Positions 1 through 13,820 are shown, counted from the first letter of the stretch. The stretch is DNA of 64,000 nucleotides from Apostichopus japonicus (GCF_037975245.1 NC_092570.1:3940001-4004000); one strand, 5' to 3'. The notes: generated by a model not told the origin, from the sequence alone. Made by a program: numbers and translations.

Positions 1-840
1 TGACCCGCATATAGATACACGTTTCCAATTAAAAACCAACCGTTATACATATTGATGAATGGTAGATAAAAATACCCCCCCCCCCCTCTCTGCAGTGAGT
101 TAATAATAGATCCTGCTTCTCTTAATCAATGCGTCCTGTAATTAACATCAAAGCGTCAGCTGATGACGATAATATTTCCGAAAGGATCAAAATCCCAATT
201 TTTTACCCTTTTCTTTTCTTTTCATAAGTCTATATTTTTTCTTCAAAAACATTAAAATAATCACAACTGTAAGGAGTATATACTTGTAGCAAGGTTACGA
301 AACGCCAATCTTAGCTTCCAGCATACATTTCACAAGGTTGCTAATCTCTCCAAAAACCCATGTTACCAACGGGCTTTAAAACAAAGTTTCCTGTTTTAAT
401 TCAAATTGCAAATGGCAAACGGCAAACGTTTTCATTTAAAAAAAAAGCTTGAGTGCATGGTAATTAAATACTAGCCTACTTGGACATGAATCGTTTAAGG
501 ATATTGTTATGGAATGATTACAAAATATCTCTGATTACTTACCGTAATTGACAAGTATTAGATTTTGACAAAAACTCGAGTTTAAAGTTTCTTAATGCAC
601 CAACGGCCTACATAAGAAAACCATCCTTATTATAGGTGATCGAAGGTTAAGAGCCAAAAAAAGGTTTCTTTTTCTCTTCACAATCCGGTAATACAGATGT
701 TTCAAGATCGCTGTTAAAAACCCCATTTTATATAATTCTCTTTATTTTCTGGTATGAAGATGTCAACATAAATATTCAGATCTTTTGTGGCGAATTGCCT
801 CTAGCAACAGCAGAAGTGTATTCTGAATGATCTGATTAGC
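1..840. other. Unannotated A+T-rich DNA
   Basis: No gene seen. The stretch holds a run of about 14 C at 74-87 and scattered A/T homopolymers. Open frames are short, with no codon bias or recognisable motif. Confidence 0.6.
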
Positions 841-857
841 ATATTACTTTACTTCAG

Positions 858-858
<1 letters not shown>

Positions 859-894
<36 letters not shown>
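859..894. repeat. (TTA)n microsatellite
   Basis: A pure trinucleotide run of about 12 units. tRNA-derived SINEs in this window can end in (ATT)n, as at 56416-56470, but no tRNA-like A or B box was found beside this run, so it is listed only as a microsatellite. Confidence 0.85.
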
Positions 895-895
<1 letters not shown>

Positions 896-1174
896 GACTT
901 GTCGGCATATCACTGGTGTTGTGCGGTAGATTATTTACATATGTATACGTTTAGCGAATATATTCGACGGTAGATCTTAATATTATTCAGTAATGGAAAT
1001 TTAAGAACAAAGATATGATATTCTCTTTAGATAAAACATCCAAAGTGACATAGAGGCCGGCGCATGCGTATAATCTCTGAATAAGGTTGTCATTTATGTA
1101 TATAGTAAATATCGTAAAGTTATATACGTAGTCTACTGGCATACACACAAATATTTATCTAAGGTTGGTCAAAG

Positions 1175-1375
1175 GATGTGAGAATTGAAGTACAAGTGAA
1201 AAAAAAAATGAGTACCAATACAAATACAATTCACCTTGAATTCGAGTACAATGCTCTGTGCGCGATAACGAGTACGTATATAAATCTTGCTGTGAGTAGA
1301 TTCCTAAATCGAGTACCTGTCCATAATGGTGAGTACGTGGTAGGGAGTACAAACAGCCACACTAGAGTACGGGTA
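1175..1375 (-). repeat. Degenerate GTACTC-motif repeat
   Basis: GAGTAC (GTACTC on the minus strand) recurs about seven times in 200 bp, for example in CGAGTAC and GAGTACG contexts, with irregular spacing. The same hexamer dominates 14285-14657, 15700-15826 and 16238-16325 on the plus strand, so this looks like a decayed, inverted relative of those arrays. The two overlapping frames of 65 and 72 codons here are judged non-coding. Confidence 0.5.
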
Positions 1376-1379
1376 AGAG

Positions 1380-2250
1380 GATGGAATCACTACTAGATGG
1401 GGTGGAATGTAGGAGCTGGAATTAACGTTGGAAGTCCTATATACAAAATTGGTATAAGGTACTTTACAAATATGAATACATTAATGTTATTTTAGTCTAT
1501 TATCGAAGTATTAGAAGAGACAAAAGTACCCTGAAACTTGTTCAATTATTCGATTATTAAGTCGAATCTTCTAGCAGCTCCCTTATAATATCCATAATGC
1601 ATAGCAAAGAAAAAAATACCATGGAATATTTGCAATAGCATATAAGAAAAGGATATTCCATGCCTCAATTATTATACTGTAATATTTAAACGAAGTAAGT
1701 TTTAAAATGATAACCGTTGTATATACAAAAAAGCAGTTAACATTATTCCACGAGCAAACACTATGGTCGCTAAGTACGTTGAGGAAATACTGTACATATT
1801 TAATATAACAGCTTGAGCAAATATCAAACTCGTTGCTCTTTCGGTCTCGTTTATATTTCTTCCCGTCTTCTTTGAGGAGGGAGGGAGGAGGGGGGGGGGG
1901 GTTTACAAGTAATAGTTGGCAGTCATTGAAAACGATGCACGAACAAAACGTTTCCTAACCTGATTTAATAATGTCTGTCGTTAACAGAGAACAGTTCTCC
2001 CAGACTGCTAAATAATCTAACGTTGTAAACTCTCTGCTAGATGACCAACTAATGAAAGCCACCAATTTAACTAATTTGGTATAGATAGTAGACCTCCCCC
2101 CAAACAGTAGGTATGCTACCCCCCCCCCCCCCCGTGCTTGAAGTATGAAATACTTCGTGACGTCACAGGGATGCATGTGATGTCAAAAAAAAACCTTTTA
2201 GAATCTTGGGATAAAGGGTATCCATTAGTGCAATTGCATCTCAACTCGGA
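1380..2250. other. Unannotated DNA with poly-G and poly-C runs
   Basis: No gene seen. Notable are a G run at 1890-1901 preceded by a purine-rich GGGAGG stretch, and about 15 C at 2119-2133. Confidence 0.55.
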
Positions 2251-2254
2251 ACCT

Positions 2255-2272
2255 GTATATATATATATATAA

Positions 2273-2365
<93 letters not shown>
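2255..2365. repeat. Long (TA)n microsatellite
   Basis: About 110 bp of almost pure TA with two AAATAT interruptions near the left end. It creates a spurious open frame rich in alternating Ile-Tyr on the minus strand. Long self-complementary TA can extrude as a cruciform and is length-variable in most genomes. Confidence 0.95.
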
Positions 2366-2366
<1 letters not shown>

Positions 2367-2369
2367 TTT

Positions 2370-4760
2370 CCATCTTATAAAGTTTACAGTGAGTCATGAT
2401 GCATAAAACATCTGTATATAACATACTATTTTTTGTATAATAAATGCACAAAATTTTATTGCGAGAATAATGGACCATGGAATGATAAATATATTTCATT
2501 TGTTCTGATCGAATATCTGTATGTTCTTTTTACTTTCAAGGAATGGAGTCATTACCCACCAAGGCATGTTATGATAAAATCTAGAGGACATCATATTCAA
2601 TATGAACTTTGCTATTTTACTAACTTTTTGTGTGTGTGAATGTTGTCGAATAAAAGACTCCTTATTTGGAATATTAGTCAACTTTTTCTGTTTCTTTGTT
2701 ACGCAAATTACCACCCATTACCACAAAGCACAGCATTAATGTCAACCGTAATATATTTTGATAGATTGAGTTATTAATTTTAGGCTTCAAATACCAAACC
2801 ATGCTTGTCAATTGTGTAATAAACCGTGAAGAAGATCAAATATTAGCCACTGCGAAACTGCCAACAAATCAAAGTTGAATGCCGTACAAGAGTTTATTAT
2901 TTACATCAATGCATTACTGCAGTGTAAATTCAGGCCCGTAGACAGATTTCGAGCTTTGGGTAACCAAGAAATTACGTTTGTTGATGTCAGTCCTGTGGAG
3001 GGGTATGAGAGGGGGAGGGGGCGGGTGTCCTCTATGAATTGCGTTGGTTTCAGTAATGGGGACCAATGCAAAGTGGTGCAATAATTTCCACCACTTTAAC
3101 TAGATGTGTGTATAGTACAAGTTTTTAAATGTTATCACTGCATACGACTTGACGTGACATACAACTTGATATGTCTTGTAGTAAGTCCTGCATTAGTCTG
3201 TAAGGGTTTAAAGGGATATTCTTCCGGTGGCATAAAATGCGACACTTAAGTGGAAACGTTCACAAGTTAGTTGAAAATCCTCACGATGTGGTTGATTGAG
3301 TGTAACCTACTTTGGCTAGCAAAACCCCGGAAGCCTCCGCCCTATAGTTGTCAACAACAGGGTGGTCTATGATATCCAAAACGCCAAATGTTCCTTCAAA
3401 AGTTTTAATTTCCTTTTGTTATCCTCTTATTGGTTTATCCCTGATACAGCTGGAATGTTTGCTTATTTTCCAATATTCTCTGTGTTTGAAATTTCAACAT
3501 TTTTTAGTAGAATAATTCATTATCTCTGTAAATAATGGAGCTCAAATATGTTATATAATATACCAACAACCTTTTCAGCTGAAGTGCCATAGTGGTACTA
3601 ATCTCAATACTGTTGCCAGATGCAACCACAAAATAACACTAAATTTGAAGAAACAAAAATCATTTCTTTGTTCTACACAAAGTTCATTGAGGATGTGGTT
3701 TTGTTTACCTAAAGATGCTATTTTTTAGGAAATCACTTTTAGCCACCGGAACATCTGGTATTTTTTAATTTTTCGTTTTTAAATTTTCTCATATTTTCTC
3801 AACTTTACAATGTGGTATTAGTTTACAATGAACAATAAAGTGGACCTTAACACACCACTCGTTATATCGTATTATCGAGCTTTACTCAACAGGAACTTAA
3901 TTTCCGTGTAATATCATAGCCAACGTCGAAAATTTTTGTTATTTGAACGAAATGTCAGCCATTTACCTTTGTTCAACATTTTCCTGATGAAGAATTAGTT
4001 TTTTTTTGTAAGATTGCTTAAATCATCTTTGGTGTTTCTCTGGCTATTGGCAACACCGTAAGGTAATATTTCGTGTTGTCAGTTATATACGTAAGTTTAC
4101 CGTGTAATTACTGATTGCCTTTAGGAAGACAAAGTATTACGTTACTGATTGAGAGAAAAAGAGCAATTTTCTTTGTAGAGTAAGAACAAAATGTGTCAAG
4201 AGATATAATTCAACGAAAAGGATGAGAGGGGCTGAAACGATTTATCTTCGTTATTTCAACTAATCCGTTTTCTGACTTTTTTTCTTTTCGTACTTCAGTG
4301 ATTGCCACATCAAATAACGTGCAAATGTTTTAAAATTACTAGGTAATGTTTTCCTTATCATCGCCCGAAGGATTTATTGTATATATAGGATAATGTATAA
4401 AATAGTTGAGTTTTCAGAGGACGTTGGTTTTGTTAAAAAATTAACTTCGAATCCTGTCCTAGCCCAAACCCTTCCTCGCTCTGTCAAAATGACTCGTGTT
4501 TTCTTTGTTTAAATGAACTTGACAAAGATATTTTGAATTACAAATATTTTCTTCGAGTGTTCTTTGTTACCTTGAGCATTTTGCCTCCTTTATTGTCAAT
4601 CAAAATAACTGATTAAAGCAGAATGTTGTTTAAAGAAATATTGAGTATAGATATCATAGCTGGAAGAAAATTTCTTATTGGTAAAGTTTTGACTCTTATA
4701 GTCAGGATAATAGCCACGATTTCGCTCAGTGATCTTTTCGTTGTTTATCAGACAGAAAAT
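2370..4760. other. Unannotated DNA; possible MITE at 3214-3765
   Basis: No coding region is supported. A G-rich patch lies at 3000-3030. A short inverted similarity around the core TTCCGGTGGC (3221-3230, and its complement near 3741-3750) might mark the ends of a roughly 550-bp inverted-repeat element, but no flanking target duplication was confirmed. Confidence 0.4.
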
Positions 4761-4769
4761 TCCCCACAA

Positions 4770-4798
4770 AGCCACCCCCGCCCCCACCCCCACCCCAA
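4770..4798. repeat. C-rich (CCCCCA)n tract
   Basis: A short array of C4-5 blocks separated by single A. The complementary strand has at least four G runs of four or more, so it is a candidate G-quadruplex. Confidence 0.6.
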
Positions 4799-4904
4799 CA
4801 AAACAGAACCTATATACTAATAAAAATCATTTTCAAGCTGGGATAGAATTGAATAATTTTCTTCAATTTGTCAAAGCAAAAACACATTTAAGCATACATA
4901 AGGG

Positions 4905-4908
<4 letters not shown>

Positions 4909-4962
<54 letters not shown>
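4909..4962. repeat. (TA)n microsatellite
   Basis: About 54 bp of uninterrupted TA. The 106-codon frame spanning it is an artefact of the repeat. Confidence 0.95.
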
Positions 4963-4964
<2 letters not shown>

Positions 4965-4969
4965 GTTAT

Positions 4970-5885
4970 GCTGTTTTGCTGTTTTTGTTCCTCAAGTATA
5001 CCAACATTATAATTTAATCAACATCGCTGAACTTTGCAAATATTACTAGAGAAAGTTCATATGCGATCTTTTAAGAGGGTTGCAACATTTAACACCACAT
5101 ATAGATATTTATATATTACAAACACTACAATTTAAGTTTTTTTTCTATCCCAGTTAGTGGTTTAACAGTAGCATGGAACGATTGATGATATCTATTGAAA
5201 GAGACCACTTAAATCATCATACATTTTGGTTGTTTTTACGAGAACATCATTGCTTATATACCTAATGTCAATACTTCACTCCTGTTTAGGATCACGGAAG
5301 CAATAAATGTGACATCTACCACCGACATCCCCAGGTCTTGTGACTCTGGAAGCCATGAATAATTTTAATCATTTATATCGTGCCATAAAGTCATCATCTT
5401 TTACGAATCTTATAGAAAGCCCTTTGATGAGGCCGATATTTGCTAACAATATTTTGTATCAAGCGTTCAGAAGTCTTAAATGAGACTTGGGGCCCACAAA
5501 TTTAGGACAAGCTCTCTTGTGAATTACCTTTTTACGATAACTTCATTTATATGGGTTTTTTTTTTGTTCTTCTTCAAAACCGCCGCAAAAAGTACGATGA
5601 ATATAAAGAAGAGATAATTTTAATAGTTTGTATTCAAGTTCTTATGATGATCATATTCCGAGTATCTCCTCGCACTAAAACGTAAGAGGAAAGTAATAAA
5701 GACGAAACTATATTTGATTTATGTTAATAATACTCCAGTGAAGTCGTAAGTAAATTCTATGCCAGTCACTCAGTGTTGTGTTGACTATCAAGAGTGGGTA
5801 TAGCCTCAGACCCACCCTTAAGGGAGGCATACATCCAGCAATCATGCTTTATCATGCAACTTTATTTGGGCAACCGTTATTCATA
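4970..5885. other. Unannotated A+T-rich DNA
   Basis: Nothing recognisable: no tRNA-like boxes, no repeat family and no open frame longer than chance in this composition. Confidence 0.55.
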
Positions 5886-5888
5886 TTC

Positions 5889-6518
5889 ATCTTAGCTATT
5901 CTAAATATAGAATTAGGTTAACTCTATCCTACAAAGCACACCTTAGCGACTCTAAATATATACTTATGTTAACTCTATCCTACAATGCACATCTGAGAGA
6001 CTCTAAGTATAGACTTAGGTTAACTCTATCCTACAATGCACATCTTATAGCGATTCTAAATATAGACTTAGGTTACCTCTATCTTACAATGCACATTTTA
6101 GCGACTCTAAATATAGACTTAGGTTCACTCTATACTATACAATGCACATCTTAGCCACTCTAAATGTAGACTTCGGTTAACTCTATCCTACAATGCACAT
6201 CTTATAGCGACTCTAAATATAGACTTAGGTTACCTCTATCTTACAATGCACATTTAGCGACTCTAAATATAGACTTAGGTTCACTCTATACTATACAATG
6301 CACATCTTAGCCACTCTAAATGTAGACTTCGGTTAACTCTATCCTACAATGCACATCTTATAGCGACTCTAAATATAGACTTAGGTTACCTCTATCTTAC
6401 AATGCACATTTTAGCGACTCTAAATATAGACTTAGGTTCAATCTATACTATACAATGCACATCTTAGCCACTCTAAATGTAGACTTAGGTTAACTCTATC
6501 CTACAATGCACATCTTAT
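5889..6518. repeat. 12-copy ~52-bp satellite with higher-order structure
   Basis: Twelve diverged copies of a unit of about 50-54 bp, each carrying a CTCTAAATATAGACTTAGGT core followed by an A/C-CTCTATC..TACAATGCACAT segment. Units 4-12 fall into three repeats of a three-unit block of about 157 bp (unit starts near 6052, 6209 and 6365). Within each block one unit has GACTCTAAATATAG with GTTACC, one has GTTCA with CTATACTATAC, and one has CCACTCTAAATGTAG. The first three units are singletons, so the block was amplified after the simple array existed. The 62-codon frame inside is not coding. Confidence 0.95.
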
Positions 6519-6519
6519 A

Positions 6520-8060
6520 ATGAAAAACACCTTGCAATACTGAATCACCTTCAGTTAAAAACCAACGGATTTGGCCTCCAAATTTTACCATGCTAAAATT
6601 TCTTAAAGGTTCCAGACCTACTTCCCGGTTGAGACACGTGGCAAGTTTTTTTTTGGGGGGGGGGGAGGAGAGGAAATCCAGACATTTGATTGCATACAGT
6701 ACAATTATTGTAAAATGGTTTAACGGGGTGGTCATTAAATGGCTTTGTATAAAATAATAGGCGCAAATGCTGATAACCTTTCGTTTCCAGACAACTGTGT
6801 AAAATTAATCGGATGCTATCGTTTCATTGTTTTGGTTGTTACCATGGCATCAACCAAAGACCTTCCTCAGGTCTATTTAGATATCATTACTGTTGCAATG
6901 TGATCATTACCCTGCGCAGTCAGTGACGTATTAAACACACTCTTGAACCTCCCCCCCCCCCCCTCCACCACCTGCCCCTCTCGTCGTATCTATAGCTTTG
7001 CAGGCACGATCCAGAATAGAAAACGGTTAAGCTCAACTTTGGAGCCCTTGATCTTCGGGAAAGCTAAATACCTTCCTTTATCTTCCTATTGGATAATCCG
7101 AAGCTGAGTGCAATCAAGGATGCATCTTTTGAATGAAAGTGTAAGTACATCAAGGAAACGCAAAAAAGAACCCCATGTGTACTTTCCTAATACCGTCTGT
7201 GAGACCACAAGCAATTCTATGAAATTAGTTGTCTTCTAATAAGATGCACGCATGTTACAAACATTCGAGATTGATGGTATGAAAATAGACAACCGAAAAA
7301 TTCGATTTACTTTTAAAGCTCTCTGCATTTCAAAATCAAAGGCGGAAATTGCTTACGTTGCTTGCCACTTATGCAAAACGTTAGAACAAAAAAATACGAA
7401 ATGTCATTCCCATCATTTGTAAGCGTGTGACGATTATCTTTAATTTTCTTGTGACGAAGGTATACATGAGAAGGTTATACAAGAGCCTAGGGTTATGATG
7501 CAAGTTACTCTATATATTTTCCCCCTCTCCTGATATCACCTGAAAGCTACCATCACCTTATAATGTATGATTGGCGGGTAATTTGAAGTGTTCATAAATG
7601 ACATTGTTAGCTTCTAATAGCATCCAAGATATACCCCCCACATCAGGTTAATAACAACACAAAATGACTTCAAACAACGTAGGATTATTTGAGACTGAAA
7701 ATTGTGATTAATGACGTATTATAATAACTGACCTTTTCGAAAAAGGGAAAAAGACATACTATTTCTTCGTAAAAAGATTTTTTTTTATTTTCTTTATTTT
7801 TGTAACTTTACACCATTATTTGTCCTATAAGGTATAGCCTCAGTAAATATCCCATCTTAATCAGTTTTAATTGACTCGCTTATCCGCCAGAAGAAGTAAT
7901 AAAAATCACCCTAAGTTATCAAAGCTATATGTCAAAATCAAATCTCTCTCCTCGAGGTGATTGGTTCGATAGCAGTTTTGAAATGCTCAAAGGGAGCACA
8001 AACCTAATCACCATCTTTAAATTATATGACAGAATTCTTTGTGAAGTACAACTTCCTCGG
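6520..8060. other. Unannotated DNA with poly-G and poly-C runs
   Basis: Contains a G run at 6655-6665, a 13-C run at 6951-6963 followed by C-rich DNA, and otherwise A+T-rich sequence. No gene recognised. Confidence 0.55.
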
Positions 8061-8069
8061 TCAGAGCCA

Positions 8070-8460
8070 CGAAAATCTTGTTCCGTTTGAGAGATATCCA
8101 AGTTAAACGTTGTGTCTGAAAGCTGTCATTTTTTAAATATGTGATCTCATCATAGTATACCATTAAGACATGAAACATTTTGACTTTTTCTTTCATGTTT
8201 TCAAAGTAGATTGCTAGCAATGCTGACACTGCACCAACGACGTCGTTAGAACATGTTAAGAACTATATACAATAGTTTAGATTGGGCATTTGCAAAAACA
8301 ACCATCTCCGTGATAGGAAGCATTGTAATAAATTAAGAAACACATAGGAAAATATAGGGAAAACATAGAAAAACACAGGGAAAATATAGGGAAAACATAG
8401 CAAAACAAAGCACTTGTGGCTCGATGATGTCTGTGTTTTTGGACTTGATCAAATCTTTAG
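8070..8460 (+). repeat. Dispersed repeat family A, copy 1
   Basis: Shares an ordered set of motifs with 40300-40720, 46115-46310 and (inverted) 50362-50580: a CCGTTTGAGAGATAT-like start, GTCTGAAAGCTGTCATTTT, a GTGATNTCAT-type segment, and in this copy and two others a GACTTGATCAA-type end. The block GCACTTGTGGCTCGATGATGTC at 8410-8431 is nearly identical to one at 40678. No coding capacity or clear terminal inverted repeats were seen, so the transposon class is unknown. It may be an old non-autonomous element. Confidence 0.65.
8341..8404. repeat. Two-copy 32-bp tandem repeat
   Basis: Two adjacent 32-bp A-rich units (8341-8372 and 8373-8404) built from ATAGGGAAAACATAG blocks. They lie inside dispersed-repeat copy 1 and are absent from the copy at 40.3 kb, which has an A-rich stretch at the same place. 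Confidence 0.75.
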
Positions 8461-8469
8461 ATTGTTTTG

Positions 8470-11400
8470 TGAATAAACATTAAATAGACTAAGATTTTAC
8501 TGAGGTGTTTGGGATATTTTTCCGTGACTTGTATTTCTATAACACAGACCAATGATGATGGTAAACCCTGTGACGTCATGATATGGGCGTGGTTTAGGGA
8601 GAGATAATTGCACGATTGATTCTCACCAATAATGGAGAGAACTTATTAAAATGACATCAAGGCACTCGAGTTAATCAGGGTGTGTTAAAATACTTAGAAA
8701 TTAGATAAAGAAAATATTGTGTATTTTTAATTATTTCCAGAGAATGAGTTAAATCATGACAAAAAGTTTCATTATAAACAAGTTTCGAAAAGGTGGACTA
8801 CAATAAAAAAACAAAAGCGCGCTTGGTGTGTGTTAACCCATTTTTATTATCACTTACCTCTTAAACAAATTAAAACAGAAAAGCAATAAATTGCCCTCTC
8901 TTGCTCTCAGAGAGCGGTTCGTCTTTCCTCTTTACATTTTGTCCTCATGACCTTATCATAAAAGAGCAAAGCTACAAGCTCAACTCCCATTACAATACAC
9001 TTAAGGAGGAAAACTGTAAACAATCATCAACGGATACAAGTTGATACGCCTCTCCCTAATGACTTCATTCAACTAATTTTAAACAGACTCGTCTTCATAC
9101 GATGTAAAAGATATCGATGACATTTATCAAGAGTACAAAGGAAGGATAAAACAAGTTGATTTATCATGGCAGTCCCTCAGTTTTCACGTCTGATGCTCCG
9201 ATTGATTGAATGATTGATTGATTATTACTCATAAAGACGTTTCAGATGTACGTCTACGTGGGCCGCAGCAGATGATTAAATCTTCTTCGTGATTCTATCA
9301 AGTTTAAAGGTTTCTTGTCGAACTGGTGGTGTAACTGGATAGTATTGTGTCATAAACAGGTCGCGTCTCTCTACCGCTCTCTCATTGATAAACTTCAAGG
9401 GCTATGGATTGCTATCATTTTCACAAAACATGATAGGTCAAGCATCTGCTACAAGTGTAACGCCTACAGCGATGGTATATCTTAAGCCCTTTTTCTGCTG
9501 GCGTATAAGGATACCACTTCAAAATAAATCGTGGGAATTTTTCAATTCTTGAAAAAATATATTAAAAAATAAAGAATTGCAAAATACTTTTCTTCGTGTG
9601 CTCTATTTGATTTAATTTTTACTGTCATAGATTACATCAACGGTTAGGCATATGATGATATCAAATACATGCATGCACTTTTAAAGTCGTGGTCATCTAG
9701 ACAGTATACGCCAATGGCGCTCTATGTTGATTTTTCCGCATAAAAAGAAGGACTAGGTTTTCATTTTAAAAATGGATAAGGTAGTCCCATGTTTTGCTTC
9801 TATTTCGTTTACACTTATATTTACAAATTGCGGACACACCACCAAGTTTTTCAAACCATAGCTTATACTGATCGAACTTTTGGGTCTGAACAAAATCGCT
9901 TCGCACGCCAAGTGACGCTATTGCAACCAATTCTTGACGTTTATATAAATGCAAAATGTCGTCTGACCAAACTCACGAGGTCAGATTCTTTGATTTAATT
10001 TGCAAGGATCAAGAAAAATATTGTGTGATCTAATTGTCTTCATTTATAGCGAACGATCAACGCCCACCTGTGAAGTATATTCTTTAAGAATTAAGACAGA
10101 GAGATTTTATTGCCCTCGCTATAACTCAATAACATTTCCTCGCATCAAAACAGTAATGGCACAAGGCCAATACAGCAATACTTTCCATATATTGTCAATG
10201 TACATAATAGTTACTTATACTTATATAGTTACTTATATATAGTGAACTTGTCAAGATTTTGGCTTCTTTTGCAAAGAACTTCTCGCTTATTCTGATAAGC
10301 AACTGTTATGATTTACTATTTTTTCAAAGATATTAATTACATTCCGTTCAATGATAATGAGGTATTGTGACGTAACGATATGCAGTGTATCTTCAGTTAT
10401 AGCTTTTACATTTTAGCTTTGTAATAATATTTTAAAAACGATCAGTTAGCTGTTACATTTAGTGGAAAAGAAAACTATTAATAAAAAACACAAAAATTGT
10501 AACATGGAAATTAAGATCTGCCGTGTGTTACGATTGTTACAAGACTCAACTTTATATGACATTGCCTTAAATCCAAAGAAATATAGTAAAAAACAAGAAT
10601 TATAAGAAAAATTAGGGAAAAATGAAAACATTGACAGATTAGGTGACGTCACAAATGTAATTACAACTTGATGACATTTCCAGTTTTTTTTTGTTTTTTT
10701 TAAGGAATATAATCTTTGTCTGCTCCTCCTTCGGTAGGCTTATCTCGAGGTAACTGAGGCTCCAATATCTGTTTGTTTTAATTTCATATATTTTTTATAT
10801 TATAATTGTGTATATTTTAATCATCTCCTTTTACAAGGGTATGATGAGACACATAAACGGTAGAACAAATTAAACCAGAGATACTTGAAAAATCTAATAT
10901 TTGTAAAGGAATCACAATTTCATCATTTATTCCTTGCAAAATTCACTACATTTTGCTTTTTGTCCATAAACATTTTAAATTCCATATGCCTTTTTATCTT
11001 TCTTTCTCAAATGTTTTTCAATGGGTAATATTTCTCTGAAATATCAATGACGGTCAACACCCTTTTCCTACTTTCTAGCAAGCAATAAAACTAATATGCA
11101 TAACAATCAATGGAGTTTTGTTTCACGTTGCAGTTTTGATCATTTATGTAAATATTTTTTTTCATTTTTATGAGTCTGTAGAACATCCTTATATAAATAT
11201 GATATTTGTTTCCCTTTGTTCAGATGCATTGATCAACCGTTCGTCGAACAAAGTGCCATTCCACAATTTACTGTTAATTCAAACAAACAAAAATCTCTCC
11301 TTAAAAGTGACATTAAAGATTGCCAGAAAGATGTTACACATTTAAGACTGACGTCACTTTACCCAACACAATGCAAGTTACCTATTTGATTAACGTATTT

Positions 11401-13770
11401 TACGACAAAGGAGTGTCTGATATTGTCTGAAAATTGTGTCAAAAAATATGTTTTATCAAGCGTCCATAAAACTGTCATAAATGTTTTAAGTACACAGAAC
11501 GCCGACTCACCAAGGACATTTTATATCACTTGTCAACAATGCTATTGAGTAGTATTATTAGATTTATAATTTCGATTCTTCTTTTCTTACGAAATATTAC
11601 TCCTAAAATTAAGAGAATTACAGACATGGCCTGAAATATCTTCCCTATTTTGCCATTTTGTTTTGTTTCAGAAAGCTCAGAATTGCCAATTAACCAATTA
11701 GTCGTTCCTTTGACGTAAGAGAGTGGCTAGTTAATTCGGTCTGTACTATGAGTCAGGGGACGTAAAAAATGATGCAGTTTTTATGTAAACACATTTTTAT
11801 GTCACGCTGCTAATTATAAGGAGGACCAAGTTATATGAATTTGATGCAGGTATACATTTACCAGATTCATGAAAAATTCACGTTTCGCTCACTTGGAAGG
11901 ATGGAAAGAGGCTATAAAAACATGAATGGCCTATACGAACATCAATTGTAAATTACTGGTGCTATTTCAGCCTGCGTTTTTTTTCTCAAATGTTTATAAA
12001 TAACTTTTATTTTCTTCTCAATGTACTCTCTGCTTTTTTTGGTTTGATTACTTGACGTTGTGTTTTCATAACGTTATTTTAATATGCTCCTTTAAGTTAT
12101 ATTTCCCAATTTTTTTTCTAATTTTTTGGCCAAACAATGTTTTTCGTGGTATTGTTTTAATATTACTTAAAAAGCAAACAAGGATGATATGAGACACGTT
12201 AAGAGCAAACTCCTGCATATCTAACAAATCTAAGCTTCCCTCCAAAAAATACGTTTTGTGTTTTTTCGTGATGCTCTATAAAGAAATATTGTAGGATGAT
12301 GCCAGAGAAATAACGTGCATAGACAGACTCCAGAGATTACACTTCTTTGCACCTATAGTCGTCGTGGTGCTACTAAATTAAGAACATAAAAATAAAAAAG
12401 TCACAATGGAGTACCAAAGCAAAAAAAGAAGAGGAAATCTCACAAAAAAAATATATCTTTAACTGACGAGAAAAATACGTCTTTCACAATTTGATAAAAC
12501 ACAGTAAGCAGTATCGTGTTGTGGGTATTTGAAATTGTCTTTGATTGCTGACCAATGTTAAGCATTATCTAGCTTTAAAGAAAATCAGAAACCTAAGAAA
12601 CGGGGGACATTACACTTTCAACAATCTAAGTGGTCAAATGCCAAAAAAAATATCAACAAAATTATTATAATTATAATAAAAAAAAGTTACACTTTTCACG
12701 GCAGAGTAAGGAGGAATGAACATTTTACTGTTATGTCATATATTATATCAATGTATCAAAATTTGAAGGAGAGTATGCACCACAGGAGTTGTTTAAAGCA
12801 TTTTATGTAAATATGGCAGTTTTAGTAGTTTTAAAATTATTCAAAGTGGAGGTCACGACTCTTTTTTTTTTTACTATGCTAAAAACGGTTTGGGAGGAAT
12901 CTCCAAGAAATTCGGAAGAAAAAAAAGAACGTTTCGATAATTGTTGCAGAAAAAGTAATGGAAAATTAAAACGTGGCAAAATGTAACCTTTTGCAACTAA
13001 GCACTCTTAATCATGTAGACCTGTTTCACATATGAGTAGGATAACCCCCAACCACCCCCCCCCCCATCGCCATAGGTTCCTTTCCAGGCCTCAGCAAGGG
13101 TTGCCAAGATAATCAAACAAGTACGTTTGAATAGCGTGAGGTTAAAAGGAAACTGAATAAATCCACGAGAGAACAAGTCTGATTAACATGTACCAATTAT
13201 TAGCTTTGCTTTCAGAAATAAATTTTAAAAATCTTAATATTCAACATTTGGTCGTTTCTATATACATTTTATAGTTAGCAATTGTCTACTATGCACTCTA
13301 TTTCATGAATACATAACTACTTCTCTGACACCAAATCCATGTAAAATGGCTCCATTATTGCATATATTAATTGGAGAATACAAAATAAGAACACTTTGCT
13401 GTATTTTACCAAGGTTTTAGGAAACAAGGCATTTTTAACCTTTTTTTTTTGTAATTGAAGTGATCTGACATTTACTTAATTAGCTTTAAAATATCTTTGA
13501 TATCTCCGTGAGAAGTTCGAGCGTCATCTAGTATTCTAGGTATTAAATTTTACATATAAATTGGTTGCGTGATCATCCAACTATTATTAATCGCGAACCA
13601 TTTCATATTTCAATACGAATATAATGAGTAGAGCATGTACCATTTGGGATCGCGTTTCATGCTTGAAATATTACATATTTGTCTTACGTCAATTATATCT
13701 CAGATATTAAAACATGTCTTTTAATTCTTAAACAATTGGATGTTATCCAGGCGTGCTTTCATTTTTCATT
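8470..13770. other. Unannotated A+T-rich DNA
   Basis: About 5.3 kb without recognisable genes. All open frames are under about 80 codons and lack domain motifs or plausible splice flanks. A C run of about 10 lies near 13056-13066. Several TGACGTCA/GTGACGTCA palindromes (for example near 8570 and 10645) match the CRE core, but the motif is common through this window and supports no regulatory claim by itself. Confidence 0.5.
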
Positions 13771-13783
13771 GCATCTTTCCCTC

Positions 13784-13786
13784 TTG

Positions 13787-13820
<34 letters not shown>

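Noticed and set aside
2116-2499. 127-codon minus-strand frame
   Set aside because: Its length comes from the (TA)n tract (alternating Ile-Tyr) and a poly-C run; no motif or splice context.
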